The notes below the pieces were generated by a model, which searched no databases, had not been told where the DNA came from, and worked only from the letters and a program-made list of their open reading frames with translations. A DNA stretch of 64,000 bases from assembly GCF_029504575.1 (NCBI RefSeq), contig NZ_JAQFII010000001.1, forward strand, positions 3,293,001 through 3,357,000, in the 5' to 3' direction. This DNA is from Streptomyces sp. SPB162 (GTDB lineage: Bacteria; Actinomycetota; Actinomycetes; Streptomycetales; Streptomycetaceae). Both the position numbers and the translations under genes were made by a program. Of this stretch, positions 50,220-60,371 are shown in pieces. Numbering within the stretch: position 1 is the first letter of the stretch; each line of letters opens with the position of its first letter.

Positions 50220-50704
50220 GCCCGGGCCTCGCGATCATCCGAAAGTGTGGTGGCGGCGGCGGTGATGTCGTCGTCGGAGCCGGCGCTGTCGTCGGCGTCC
50301 CGGTCCGGTGTGCCGCCCGTGCCCGGCGTTCCGGCGACCGGCTTCACCGCGCTCGCGGGCATCGGATCGGCGGTCTGCGCCAAATGCGTTCTGATCAGTG
50401 CCACTTCCTCGGCCAGGGTGCGCGTCTCGGCTTCGAGACGGCTGGACTCCCAGCTCAGGTGCAGTGTGACGAGCAGCACGAGGACGAAGCCGGCGAAGAG
50501 CACGAGGCTCACGCCGGAGGCGACGCCGAGCTTGTTGGCGATCGAGTCGAGCCAGGTCGGGAAGAACCCGAGCGGTGCGATGATCAGGCCGATGAGCAGC
50601 CAGAGGGCCGCGTATTTCTCGCGCAGTTGCTGGCGACGCAACAGTTCGACGATGCATGCGAGCACCGCCAAGCCGGTCACCGAGGTAAGTACGGACAATT
50701 GCAC
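50216..50704 (-). CDS. DUF2304 membrane protein
   Basis: 162 residues, ATG 50704. Three hydrophobic segments in the first 85 residues (SVTGLAVLACIVELL, YAALWLLIGLIIAPLGFF, GVSLVLFAGFVLVLLVTLHL), a coiled-coil SRLEAETRTLAEEVALI and an acidic tail. DUF2304 proteins are regularly encoded beside GT2 genes. First gene of the leftward glycosyltransferase operon. Confidence 0.9.
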   Translation of the reverse strand: MQLSVLTSVTGLAVLACIVELLRRQQLREKYAALWLLIGLIIAPLGFFPTWLDSIANKLGVASGVSLVLFAGFVLVLLVTLHLSWESSRLEAETRTLAEEVALIRTHLAQTADPMPASAVKPVAGTPGTGGTPDRDADDSAGSDDDITAAATTLSDDREARA

Positions 50705-50986
50705 GATTTTGCCGTCTTTCCGGTCGGAGTACGGGGCCGCCGCACCATACCGAAGTCCGGTGACGTTCAGGGATTGGCCGGCTACCTGGCAGAGGGCGAA
50801 GAAGACGTCGCGCCGATCCGCGACCGGTTGGCGACGTCACACACGCTGCCGGACACGGCGCTCATGGTACCTCCTGGCCACAAGAGCCGAAACCCGGGCG
50901 GGCACCGACCCGGGGCCCTCCGGACGGCCCGGAGGACACCGTCCGACGGGTCCCTGTCCTGCCCTCCGGGGTATTCTGGCCGCCAC

Positions 50987-52312
50987 ATGAAGTCGCCCAC
51001 AGCACTCCTGCGCACGCTCCCTGCCGGGACCCTTCTCGTCGGGGCCGGGGTCGCGGCGAACGCCGGCGCCTCGTACATCTTCCTGGCCCTGGCCGGGCGG
51101 ACGCTCGGCCATGACGACATGGCCCAGATCTCCGTGCTGTGGTCGGTGATCGCCTTCGCGGGGATCGGGCTGTTCTTCCCCGTCGAGCAGGAGCTGACCC
51201 GGGTGGTGGCCGCGCGGACCGCCTCCGGGCTGGGTGCGGGACCCGCCATCCGGCGCGGGATACTCACCGCGGCGGTGATGCTGGCCGTGGTCCTGGCCGC
51301 GCTGGCCGCGGCCTCCGGCCCGTTGGCGGATCTGCTCTTCGACGGCGACCGGTGGATGGTCGCGGTCCTGGGCGCGGCCTTCGTGGGCTGGGCCGCGCAG
51401 CACACCGCGCGCGGCATCCTGGCCGGGTACGGGGACTTCCGCTGGTACGCCGTCCAGCTGACCGCGGACGCGGTCCTGCGGGTGGGTTCCGCGGTCGCGC
51501 TGCTGGCCGCGCACGGCTCCTTCCTCGCCTTCGGCCTGGCGATGGCGCTGGCCCCGCTGCCCGCCGTGCTCCTGTGCCTGCCCGCGATGCGCCGGGCGTC
51601 CCGGCCGGGACCGGCCGCGGAGCCGGCCGAGATCCACAACGGCTTCGCGGTGCTGGTCGTGTCCACCACGCTCATGCAGGCCGTGGCCAACGCTCCGGTC
51701 GTCACCGCCAAACTCCTCGACCCGGACAACGCCCCGCTGATCACCGCCCTGGTCTCGGCGCTCATCCTCGTGCGGGTTCCACAGTTCCTGGTCAGCTCGA
51801 TGCAGGCGTCCCTGCTGGTGGAACTGACCGGACGGCACACCGCCGGCGACAAGGCCGGCTTCCTGCGCACCCTGCGCGGCAACCTGCTGATGGTGACGGC
51901 CCTCGGAGCCGGCTGGGCGGTCGTCTGCGCGGTGATCGGCCCCACCCTGAACGAGACGGCCTTCCACGCACCACCGGCCCTCAACTCCCTGGACTTCGGC
52001 CTGCTGGGTCTCGGCGCGGTGGCCCACCTCGCGGCGATCGTGCTCAGCAGCGGCACCCTGGCCACCGGCGGCCACCGCATGCTGTGCGTCGCCTGGACGA
52101 TCGGGGCCCTCGCGCTGGGAAGCGCCCCGCTGCTGCCCGGCGGCACGGCGCTGCAGGTGGAGCTGTCGTACGCGATCGCCGCCGGCACCGCCGCCGTCGC
52201 TCTGCTGTTCGGACTGCGCGCGGGTCTGCGCGATTTCGACCGGCCCTTCGATCCGACGACCCGGACGCTCGTCGGGGACGCCGAGACCATCGGTACCGTC
52301 AAACCCGGGTGA
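50987..52312 (+). CDS. polysaccharide flippase-like membrane protein (Wzx/MATE-type)
   Basis: 441 residues, ATG 50987. About twelve hydrophobic segments; begins LLVGAGVAANAGASYIFLAL and has the polysaccharide-biosynthesis-protein pattern (ARGILAGYGDFRWYAVQLTADAVLRVGSA). Expected to flip lipid-linked glycan across the membrane. Divergent from the glycosyltransferase operon. Confidence 0.87.
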   Translation: MKSPTALLRTLPAGTLLVGAGVAANAGASYIFLALAGRTLGHDDMAQISVLWSVIAFAGIGLFFPVEQELTRVVAARTASGLGAGPAIRRGILTAAVMLAVVLAALAAASGPLADLLFDGDRWMVAVLGAAFVGWAAQHTARGILAGYGDFRWYAVQLTADAVLRVGSAVALLAAHGSFLAFGLAMALAPLPAVLLCLPAMRRASRPGPAAEPAEIHNGFAVLVVSTTLMQAVANAPVVTAKLLDPDNAPLITALVSALILVRVPQFLVSSMQASLLVELTGRHTAGDKAGFLRTLRGNLLMVTALGAGWAVVCAVIGPTLNETAFHAPPALNSLDFGLLGLGAVAHLAAIVLSSGTLATGGHRMLCVAWTIGALALGSAPLLPGGTALQVELSYAIAAGTAAVALLFGLRAGLRDFDRPFDPTTRTLVGDAETIGTVKPG

Positions 52313-52440
52313 GCCGGACCACATTCGACCGGTGAACGGCCGACGACACTCCGAAGAACTTCACAGTCTTGTCACAGCGACCCGACGATCGGACAGCATC
52401 GGCAGAGTCGGCTGCCGGACGCCTGTACGGTCGCTGGACC

Positions 52441-54045
52441 ATGAATGTGCGCCGTATCATCCTTCTTTTGTGCGCCCTCGGCGCCATCATCGCCATAGCT
52501 GTCCCGGTCGTACCCTACGTCCTGGACCACACGCGCGATGCGGTCGCCGCGTCCGTGCCGGAGACCGGTGCCGCCCCGCACAAGGCCGCCGAAGTCGCCC
52601 CGCCGCCCCGGCAGTCGACCGGTGACTTCTCGGTCTCCAAGGAGAACGCCCTGCCCGGCACCCGTGCCTGGGAGGTGCGCAACCCCGGCCCGCAGAACGC
52701 GATCGAGGGATACGCCGACCATGTGAGCGTGACGTCCGGTCAGTCCTTCGACCTGTATGTGTCGACCACGTCCAGCAGCTTCGATGTCCAGGCCTTCCGG
52801 ATGGGCTATTACGGCGGGAAGCAGGGCCGGTTGGTCTGGGCCTCGAAAGCGGTACGCGGCCGGGCACAGCCCCCCGCCGTGGTCGTACCGGGCATATTCA
52901 TGGCGACCGCCCCGTGGAAGCCGTCCCTGTCCGTCAGCACCAAGGGCTGGCCCGAGGGCGACTACCTGCTGAAGCTCACGTCGAAGAAGGGCAACCAGCG
53001 GCACGTCCCGATCACCGTCCGCTCGACCTCGACCGAGGGCCGGACGGTGTTCGTCAACGCGACCGCCACCTGGCAGGCGTACAACTCGTGGGGCGGCCAC
53101 AACATCTACGGGGGCGCCCCCGGCCCGCGCTCCTACGCCGAACGCGCCCGCAAGGTGAGCTTCGACCGCCCCTACGACCGGGGTGGCAGCGGCCAGTTCC
53201 TCTGGCACGAGCTGCCCATGCTGGTGACGGCCGAGAAGCTGGGCCTGCGGATGGCCTACGTCACCTCCTCGGAGCTGGACGGCATGCCCCAGCTGTTCAA
53301 GGGCGCCCGGTCGCTGATATTCCCCAGCCATGACGAGTACTGGTCCGGGGCGATGCGGGACACCGCGGCCGGCGCACGCGACGCCGGCACCAACATGGCC
53401 TTCTTCGGAGCCAACAACGTCTACCGCCACGTCCGCTTCGAGTCCTCGGCCCTGGGCGACCAGCGCGTCGTGACGTGCTACAAGGACCCGTCCGAGGACC
53501 CGATGGTGCTCACCGACCCGAACCAAACGACGCAGCAGTGGCGCCTGCCGCCGAACCCGCGCCCGGAGATCTCCCTCCTCGGCGTCCAGTACGAGTGGCT
53601 CGGCGTGACCGCGCCGTACGTCGTCACGGACGCGAACAGCTGGGTCTACGCGGGCACCGGCGCCAGGAACGGTTCGAAGTACCCCGGCCTGGTCGCCGTC
53701 GAGTACGACAAGCTCTTCGCCGGGCCGGAGGTGCCGCGCCCGATCCAGGCCCTCTCGGACTCACCCGTCACGCTGGGCACCAAGCAGAGCTTCTCCAACT
53801 CCACGTACTACACGACGCCTTCGGGCGCGGGCGTCTTCTCCAGCGGCACGCTCGGCTGGACCTGCACGGTCAACAACGACCGGTGCTCCTACCGCGTGCC
53901 GCAGAGCTCCGTGAAGTTCGCCCGCAAGGTCAGCGAGAACATCCTGACGGCGTTCCAGGCCGGCCCCGCCGCCGCGAAGCACCCGGCGGTCGACAACTAC
54001 GACCTCTACGCCAGGCAGCCCGTCGGCTTCTCGTACGTGCACTGA
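52441..54045 (+). CDS. exported protein with N,N-dimethylformamidase-beta-like domain
   Basis: 534 residues, ATG 52441. Signal anchor at 5-28 (IILLLCALGAIIAIAVPVVP). The remainder matches the DMFase-beta-like extracellular domain: EGYADHVSVTSGQSFDLYVS, FRMGYYGGKQGRLVW, NSWGGHNIYGG and PSHDEYWSGAMRD, FFGANNVYRHVRFE. The DMFase relation is by fold; many members are glycan-associated and of unknown activity. Context suggests action on the surface glycan. Confidence 0.85.
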   Translation: MNVRRIILLLCALGAIIAIAVPVVPYVLDHTRDAVAASVPETGAAPHKAAEVAPPPRQSTGDFSVSKENALPGTRAWEVRNPGPQNAIEGYADHVSVTSGQSFDLYVSTTSSSFDVQAFRMGYYGGKQGRLVWASKAVRGRAQPPAVVVPGIFMATAPWKPSLSVSTKGWPEGDYLLKLTSKKGNQRHVPITVRSTSTEGRTVFVNATATWQAYNSWGGHNIYGGAPGPRSYAERARKVSFDRPYDRGGSGQFLWHELPMLVTAEKLGLRMAYVTSSELDGMPQLFKGARSLIFPSHDEYWSGAMRDTAAGARDAGTNMAFFGANNVYRHVRFESSALGDQRVVTCYKDPSEDPMVLTDPNQTTQQWRLPPNPRPEISLLGVQYEWLGVTAPYVVTDANSWVYAGTGARNGSKYPGLVAVEYDKLFAGPEVPRPIQALSDSPVTLGTKQSFSNSTYYTTPSGAGVFSSGTLGWTCTVNNDRCSYRVPQSSVKFARKVSENILTAFQAGPAAAKHPAVDNYDLYARQPVGFSYVH

Positions 54046-54050
54046 CCCCG

Positions 54051-54946
54051 CTACGCCGGCTGGGCGAACGTTCCCGCCGCGACCGCCGCCTCCAACTCGT
54101 CCCGCCAGTCGGCCATCGCCGGGAGCCCGGCGGCGGCCCAGCGGTCGTGGCCCAGCACGCTGTAGGCCGGGCGCTTGGCCGGGCGGACGAACCTGTCGGC
54201 CGTGGTGGGACGGATCCGGTCGGGATCGAGCCCCGACAGCTCGAACGCGGCACGGGCCAGGTCGTACCAGGTGGCCTGGCCGGAGGCCGTGCCGTGGTAC
54301 GCGCCGGCCGGCGCCTCGCCGGCGAGCGCGGCACGGCCCAGCTCGGTGAGCCGGACGGCCAGCGCGCGGGCCCAGGTGGGCTGGCCGAGCTGGTCGTCGA
54401 CGACGTCGAGCGTCTCGTGGGTGGCGGCGAGCTTCAGCATGGTCGCGACGAAGTTGCGGCCGTGGGCGCCGTACAGCCACGCGGTGCGGACGATGTAGCC
54501 GGTCTCGGGCAGCAGCTCGGCGACCGCGAGTTCACCGGCGAGCTTGCCGCGGCCGTACGCGTTGACCGGCCCGGTCGGGTCGTCCTCGCGGTACGGCTCC
54601 TTGGCGTCGCCGGGGAAGACGTAGTCGGTGGAGACGTGGAGGAGCAGCGCGCCCGCCGCGGCGCAGGCGGCGGCCAGGTGGCGCACCCCGTCACCGTTGA
54701 CGACGGAGGCGGCGGCCTCGTCGGCCTCCGCGCCGTCAACGTCCGTCCAGGCGGCCGCGTTGACCACGACGCGGTGGCCACGGACCGCGGCGAGCAGCGC
54801 CGCGGGGTCCGTCAGGTCCAGGTCGGACCGGGTGGCGGCGGTGACGGCCGCGGCCGGGTCCCCCGCGAGCGCCGCCACGACCTCCTGGCCGAGCATGCCG
54901 CCGGCCCCGGTCACCAGCCAGCGGGTGACTCCCGCGGTGTCGGCGC

Positions 54947-54950
<4 letters not shown>
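54051..54950 (-). CDS. rmlD: dTDP-4-dehydrorhamnose reductase
   Basis: 299 residues, ATG 54950 overlapping the rmlB stop. Extended-SDR reductase: GAGGMLGQEVVAAL (NADPH), STDYVFPGD with catalytic Ser-Thr region, and YGRGKLAGE (Tyr-Lys). Last step of dTDP-L-rhamnose synthesis. Convergent with the DMFase-like gene. Confidence 0.93.
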
Positions 54951-56000
<1,050 letters not shown>

Positions 56001-56074
56001 CTAGCCGTTACCCGAGTGCGGAGGCGGTGCCGAGCAGTTTTCGGCCGTCTGCCAGCGGAGAAAGTGGAATCAAC

Positions 56075-56956
56075 ATGCGTGGTATCCTCCTCGCCGGCGG
56101 GACCGGGTCCCGGCTGTGGCCGATCACCAAAGCGGTCTCCAAGCAGCTGATGCCGGTCTACGACAAGCCGATGGTCTACTACCCGCTGTCGACGCTCATG
56201 ATGGCGGGAATTCGCGACATACTGCTCATCACCACCGAGCAGGACCAGGAGCAGTTCCGCCGGCTGCTGGGCGACGGCTCGCAATTCGGCATCAATATCG
56301 AATACCGCATCCAGCCGAATCCCGGCGGAATCGCTCAGGCATTCCAGATCGGTGCGGACTTCATCGCCGGCGAGCCGGTGGCACTCATTCTCGGTGACAA
56401 CATCTTCCACGGCGCCGGCCTCGGACGGCAATTGCAGGACCACCGTTCACCTGATGGTGGCGTGATCTTCGCTTACCAGGTGAAGGATCCCACCGCGTAC
56501 GGCGTCGTCGAGTTCGACGAGCACGGCAACGTCCTGTCGATCGAGGAGAAGCCGGAGCGCCCGAAGTCGCGCTTCGCCGTCCCCGGCCTCTACTTCTACG
56601 ACAGCCAGGTCGTGGACATCACCAACGGCCTCAAGCCCAGCGCGCGCGGCGAACTGGAGATCACCGAGGTCAACGCCACCTATCTGCAGCAGGGCAGGCT
56701 CCGCGTCTCGGTGCTCGACCGCGGCACCGCCTGGCTGGACACCGGCACCTTCGACTCCCTTGTCCAGGCCTCGGAGTACGTCCGGGTCATCGAGGAGCGG
56801 CAGGGGCTGAAGCTCGGCTGCGTCGAGGAGACCGCCTGGCGGATGGGGTTCATCGACGACGAGCAACTGCGCGCCCTGGCCGAACCGTTGCTGAAGAGCG
56901 GCTACGGCGACTACCTCGTCAACACACTCGCCCTCGAAGAGGACCTCCCGCGATGA
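56075..56956 (+). CDS. rmlA: glucose-1-phosphate thymidylyltransferase
   Basis: 293 residues from ATG 56075. Signature [38 protein letters not shown] and EKPERPKS (catalytic Lys), [11 protein letters not shown]. Makes dTDP-glucose from dTTP and glucose-1-phosphate, the first step to dTDP-rhamnose. Overlaps rmlC by ATGA. Confidence 0.95.
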   Translation: MRGILLAGGTGSRLWPITKAVSKQLMPVYDKPMVYYPLSTLMMAGIRDILLITTEQDQEQFRRLLGDGSQFGINIEYRIQPNPGGIAQAFQIGADFIAGEPVALILGDNIFHGAGLGRQLQDHRSPDGGVIFAYQVKDPTAYGVVEFDEHGNVLSIEEKPERPKSRFAVPGLYFYDSQVVDITNGLKPSARGELEITEVNATYLQQGRLRVSVLDRGTAWLDTGTFDSLVQASEYVRVIEERQGLKLGCVEETAWRMGFIDDEQLRALAEPLLKSGYGDYLVNTLALEEDLPR

Positions 56957-57555
56957 ACATCCGACCGCTGTCCTTCCACGGCGCCTGGGAGATCACCCCC
57001 CAGCAGCACGGCGACCCGCGCGGCCTCTTCCTGGAGTGGTACCGCTTCGACAAGCTGGAGGCCGAGGTCGGCCACCCGATGCGGCTCGCGCAGGCCAACA
57101 TGTCCGTGTCGTCGAAGGACGTCGTGCGCGGCATCCACTTCGCCGACGTGCCGATGGGCCAGTCCAAGTACGTGACGTGCGTACGCGGCGCGGTCCTCGA
57201 CGTCGTGGTCGACCTGCGCGTCGGCTCGCCGACCTTCGGCCGGTGGGAGGGCGTCCGCCTGGACGACGTGGACCGCCGGGCCCTCTACATCGCGGAGGGC
57301 ATGGGCCACGGCTTCTGCGCCCTCAGCGACGACGCGACCCTCTCGTACCTCGTCTCGGACGTCTTCCGTCCCGACAAGGAGCACGGGGTGCATCCGCTCG
57401 ACCCGGAGCTCGGCATCGACTGGCCGACCGGCGCGCCCCAGCTGTCCGCCCGTGACGCGGCCGCGCCGAGCCTCGCGGAGATGCGGGAGGGCGGCCGGCT
57501 GCCGGACTTCGACGTCTGCCAGGCCCACTACAAGGAGCTGGGCGCCGGCGCCTGA
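56953..57555 (+). CDS. rmlC: dTDP-4-dehydrorhamnose 3,5-epimerase
   Basis: 200 residues, ATG 56953. Cupin epimerase motifs: [31 protein letters not shown] with catalytic His, and [20 protein letters not shown]. It completes the four-gene dTDP-rhamnose set together with rmlDB on the other strand. Confidence 0.92.
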   Translation: MNIRPLSFHGAWEITPQQHGDPRGLFLEWYRFDKLEAEVGHPMRLAQANMSVSSKDVVRGIHFADVPMGQSKYVTCVRGAVLDVVVDLRVGSPTFGRWEGVRLDDVDRRALYIAEGMGHGFCALSDDATLSYLVSDVFRPDKEHGVHPLDPELGIDWPTGAPQLSARDAAAPSLAEMREGGRLPDFDVCQAHYKELGAGA

Positions 57556-57580
57556 CCGGACGGGACCCGGGGAAGTCCGG
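57556..57580. terminator. short hairpin between convergent rmlC and purU
   Basis: CCGGAC (57556-57561) pairs with GTCCGG (57575-57580). A modest stem between two 3' ends; no T tract. Confidence 0.4.
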
Positions 57581-57591
57581 GGCACCGCGCG

Positions 57592-58446
57592 TCAGGCGAA
57601 GACGACCGTGCGGTGCCCGTTGATCAGGACCCGGTGCTCGCTGTGCCACTTCACCGCGCGCGCCAGCGCCTGGCACTCGACGTCACGGCCGATCGCCACG
57701 AGCTGCTCGGGGGTGACCTCGTGCCCCACCCGCTCGACCTCCTGCTCGATGATCGGCCCCTCGTCGAGGGCCGCCGTCACGTAGTGCGCGGTCGCACCGA
57801 TCAGCTTCACCCCGCGCGCGTGCGCCTGGTGGTAGGGCTTGGCGCCCTTGAAGCTCGGCAGGAACGAGTGGTGGATGTTGATGATCCGGCCGGGCAGCCG
57901 CTTGCACAGGTCGTCGGAGATGACCTGCATGTAGCGGGCGAGCACCACCAGGTCGACGCGCTCCGCCTCGACCAGCTCCAGCAGCCGCGCCTCGGCCTGG
58001 TCCTTGGTGTCGGCGGTCACCGGGATGTGGTGGAACGGGATGCCGTAGGAGCCGGCGAGCTCCTCGAAGTCCGTGTGGTTGGAGACCACGGCCGCGATCT
58101 CGACGGGCAGCGCGCCGATCCGGGTGCGGAACAGCAGGTCGTTCAGGCAGTGCCCGAACTTGCTGACCATGAGGACGACCCGCATCTTCTGGTCCGCCGC
58201 GTGCAGCTGCCACTCCATCTGGAAGGCGCCGCCGATCGCCGCGAAACTCGCCCGCAGCTTGTCGAGGTCCACCGGCGGATCCGCCGTGAAGTGCACGCGC
58301 ATGAAGAACAGCCCGGTGTCCTGGTCCCCGAACTGCTGGCTGTCCACGATGTTGCAGCCGGTCATGAGGAGATAACTCGACACGGCATGCACGATGCCCG
58401 GCTTGTCGGGACAGGACAGCGTCAGCACATATTGCGGCTCGTTCAC
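57592..58446 (-). CDS. purU: formyltetrahydrofolate deformylase
   Basis: 284 residues from GTG 58446. N-terminal ACT domain (VLTLSCPDKPGIVHAVSSYL), C-terminal formyltransferase fold with VSKFGHCLNDLLFR, VSNH and HHSFLPSFKGAKPYHQAH (active-site Asn/His region). Hydrolyses 10-formyl-THF to formate and THF, supplying formate for purine synthesis and balancing one-carbon pools. Confidence 0.95.
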   Translation of the reverse strand: MNEPQYVLTLSCPDKPGIVHAVSSYLLMTGCNIVDSQQFGDQDTGLFFMRVHFTADPPVDLDKLRASFAAIGGAFQMEWQLHAADQKMRVVLMVSKFGHCLNDLLFRTRIGALPVEIAAVVSNHTDFEELAGSYGIPFHHIPVTADTKDQAEARLLELVEAERVDLVVLARYMQVISDDLCKRLPGRIINIHHSFLPSFKGAKPYHQAHARGVKLIGATAHYVTAALDEGPIIEQEVERVGHEVTPEQLVAIGRDVECQALARAVKWHSEHRVLINGHRTVVFA

Positions 58447-58492
58447 CGGGTCAGCCTCGCATACCCGGCGGGCCGGACGGCGCGGCTGTCCG

Positions 58493-58939
58493 TCAGGCGG
58501 TACGCGTGTAGATCGCCAGGACGTCGAGGGAGCGCGGCGGCGCGTCCACGTCGTCCCCGTCGGCCGTCGCCAGCTTGACGTGGGCCTCGCGGGCGGCACG
58601 GACCGCCTCCGGCCAGGCATGGTGCTCCAGGTACGTGCTGACCGGCGCGTCCGCGCCCACCTGGTGCAGGATCTTCAGCACGCGCAGCACCGCGACGTCG
58701 ACGAGCGCGGCCTCCTGCGAGTCGCGGAAGATCGTCCCGACGTACTTCTCGGCGGACCAGTTGTCGAGCCAGGTGTCCTCGACGAGACGGTAGACGGCGT
58801 CGGTGACGTCGCCGAAACCGGGCACCCCGGCGAGCCAGCACTCCTGCTGGAACACCGGGTCGCTGATCATGTGCAGCGCCGAGCGCACATTGCTGCGCCA
58901 GCGCCACCAAGGCATGTCATTGAGCGGCATGCCCCCCAT
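58493..58939 (-). CDS. SCO4402-family conserved protein
   Basis: 148 residues from ATG 58939 (or 58930). It begins MGGMPLNDMPWWRWRSNVRS and includes DAVYRLVEDTWLDNWSAEKY and FRDSQEAALVDVAVLRVLKI, strongly conserved in streptomycetes. Helical, soluble; function unknown. Adjacent to purU as in S. coelicolor. Confidence 0.85.
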   Translation of the reverse strand: MGGMPLNDMPWWRWRSNVRSALHMISDPVFQQECWLAGVPGFGDVTDAVYRLVEDTWLDNWSAEKYVGTIFRDSQEAALVDVAVLRVLKILHQVGADAPVSTYLEHHAWPEAVRAAREAHVKLATADGDDVDAPPRSLDVLAIYTRTA

Positions 58940-59093
58940 CGTGGAGGAGCGGGCACCGCGACGGGAAGTCTTCTCCGGAGTCTGCACGGTGACCGATCGT
59001 ACGTTCCCTCGAATCCGCACCGGTAATTCACCTGAACGTGACGGTGCGTTCTCTTATGGTCACCCGGGCGTTGGGCCCGGAACGGAAGCGTCC

Positions 59094-60359
59094 ATGTTCA
59101 TGACTGAGCGGCGTTCGCGCATGGCTGTCCTGTTCGCTGTAACGACGACCTGCGCGGCGCTGATCAGCGGCTGCGGTGCGCTGCCGGGGAGCGCGGGGGG
59201 CTCCCCGGGCCCCGTGGTCGTCATGACCTGGGCCCCGGACGGAACGAAATCAACCAACATGCCCGGAATGCCCGCCATGGCGCAGGCATTCGCGGCCCAC
59301 ATCAACGACGTGGGCGGGCTGAACGGCCACGAGCTCAAGGTCATCACCTGCAACGATCACAACGACACGGTCGAGGCCGCGAAGTGCGCGCAGCGCGCGC
59401 AGGATGAGGGCGCGGTCGCCGTCATCGGCTCGTACAGCGAACACGCGGGCAACTTCACCTCCGCCCTGGAGTCGGCGAGCATCCCGTACATCGGGGGTTA
59501 CGGGCTCACCCAGGAGGAGTTCCAGAGCCCGATGTCCTACCCGGTCAACGGCGGCCTGCCGGCCCTGCTGACGGGCAGCGGGAAGCAGCTGGCCGACTCG
59601 TGCTCCAAGGTCAGCCTGGTGCGGCCGGACACCATGGTCGGAGACCAGTTCCCGCTGTTCCTCGACGCCGGCCTCAAGGCCGGCGGCCGGCCCGCGGCCA
59701 CCGACCTGCCGACGGCCGACGACTCCACCGAGTACACCGGTGTCGCCCAGCGGGCGATCGGCAGGGCCCCCACCGGCTCGTGCGTGTCGGCCGTGCTCGG
59801 CGACCGCACGGACACGTTCGTGGACTCGTTCCGCCGACTCGGCGACGACGTGCCGAAAGTGCGGCTCGCCTCCGTGATCGGCAGCGTCCAGCAGTCGCTC
59901 ATCAACAGCACGGGCGGCACGAGCAGCCCGCTGGAGAACGCGTTCGCCACCGGCTGGTACCCGCCGACCTCGGACCCCAAGTGGGACGAGATGAAGGCCG
60001 TCGTGAAGAAGTACGCCTTCGGCGACAACCGGATCGACGTCGCCGACCCCGGCGTCCAGACCACCTGGGTCGCCTACTCGGTCTTCGCCGAGATCGTCCG
60101 CGCGATGGGTGACGAGGCGGTCACCTCGATGACGCTCAAGCGCGCGCTGGACAAGACGACCAGCATCTCGACCGGCGGCCTCACCCCGGACCTCGGCTGG
60201 AGCAACGACAACATGCTCCCGGTGCCGGGCCACCCCAGGATGGTGAACGCGAAGGTCGTCTACCAGGTCGTCCGCGACGGGCAGCTGGTCGCCGCCCGCC
60301 CCGGATTCGTCGACATGGCCGCGACCCTCGCCCGCCCGGTGAACCAGGACGGGCGCTAG
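59094..60359 (+). CDS. branched-chain amino-acid-type solute-binding lipoprotein
   Basis: 421 residues from ATG 59094 (59100 also possible). Lipobox LISGCG near residue 27 marks a lipoprotein. The type-I periplasmic-binding fold appears in AQAFAAHINDVGGLNGHELK and VAVIGSYSEHAGNFTSALES (LivJ-like). No permease or ATPase genes are adjacent, so it is an orphan receptor or sensor. Its stop lies in a 15-mer shared with the MITE-like end at 13001-13015. Confidence 0.9.
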   Translation: MFMTERRSRMAVLFAVTTTCAALISGCGALPGSAGGSPGPVVVMTWAPDGTKSTNMPGMPAMAQAFAAHINDVGGLNGHELKVITCNDHNDTVEAAKCAQRAQDEGAVAVIGSYSEHAGNFTSALESASIPYIGGYGLTQEEFQSPMSYPVNGGLPALLTGSGKQLADSCSKVSLVRPDTMVGDQFPLFLDAGLKAGGRPAATDLPTADDSTEYTGVAQRAIGRAPTGSCVSAVLGDRTDTFVDSFRRLGDDVPKVRLASVIGSVQQSLINSTGGTSSPLENAFATGWYPPTSDPKWDEMKAVVKKYAFGDNRIDVADPGVQTTWVAYSVFAEIVRAMGDEAVTSMTLKRALDKTTSISTGGLTPDLGWSNDNMLPVPGHPRMVNAKVVYQVVRDGQLVAARPGFVDMAATLARPVNQDGR

Positions 60360-60371
60360 GCCGTGTCTGGA

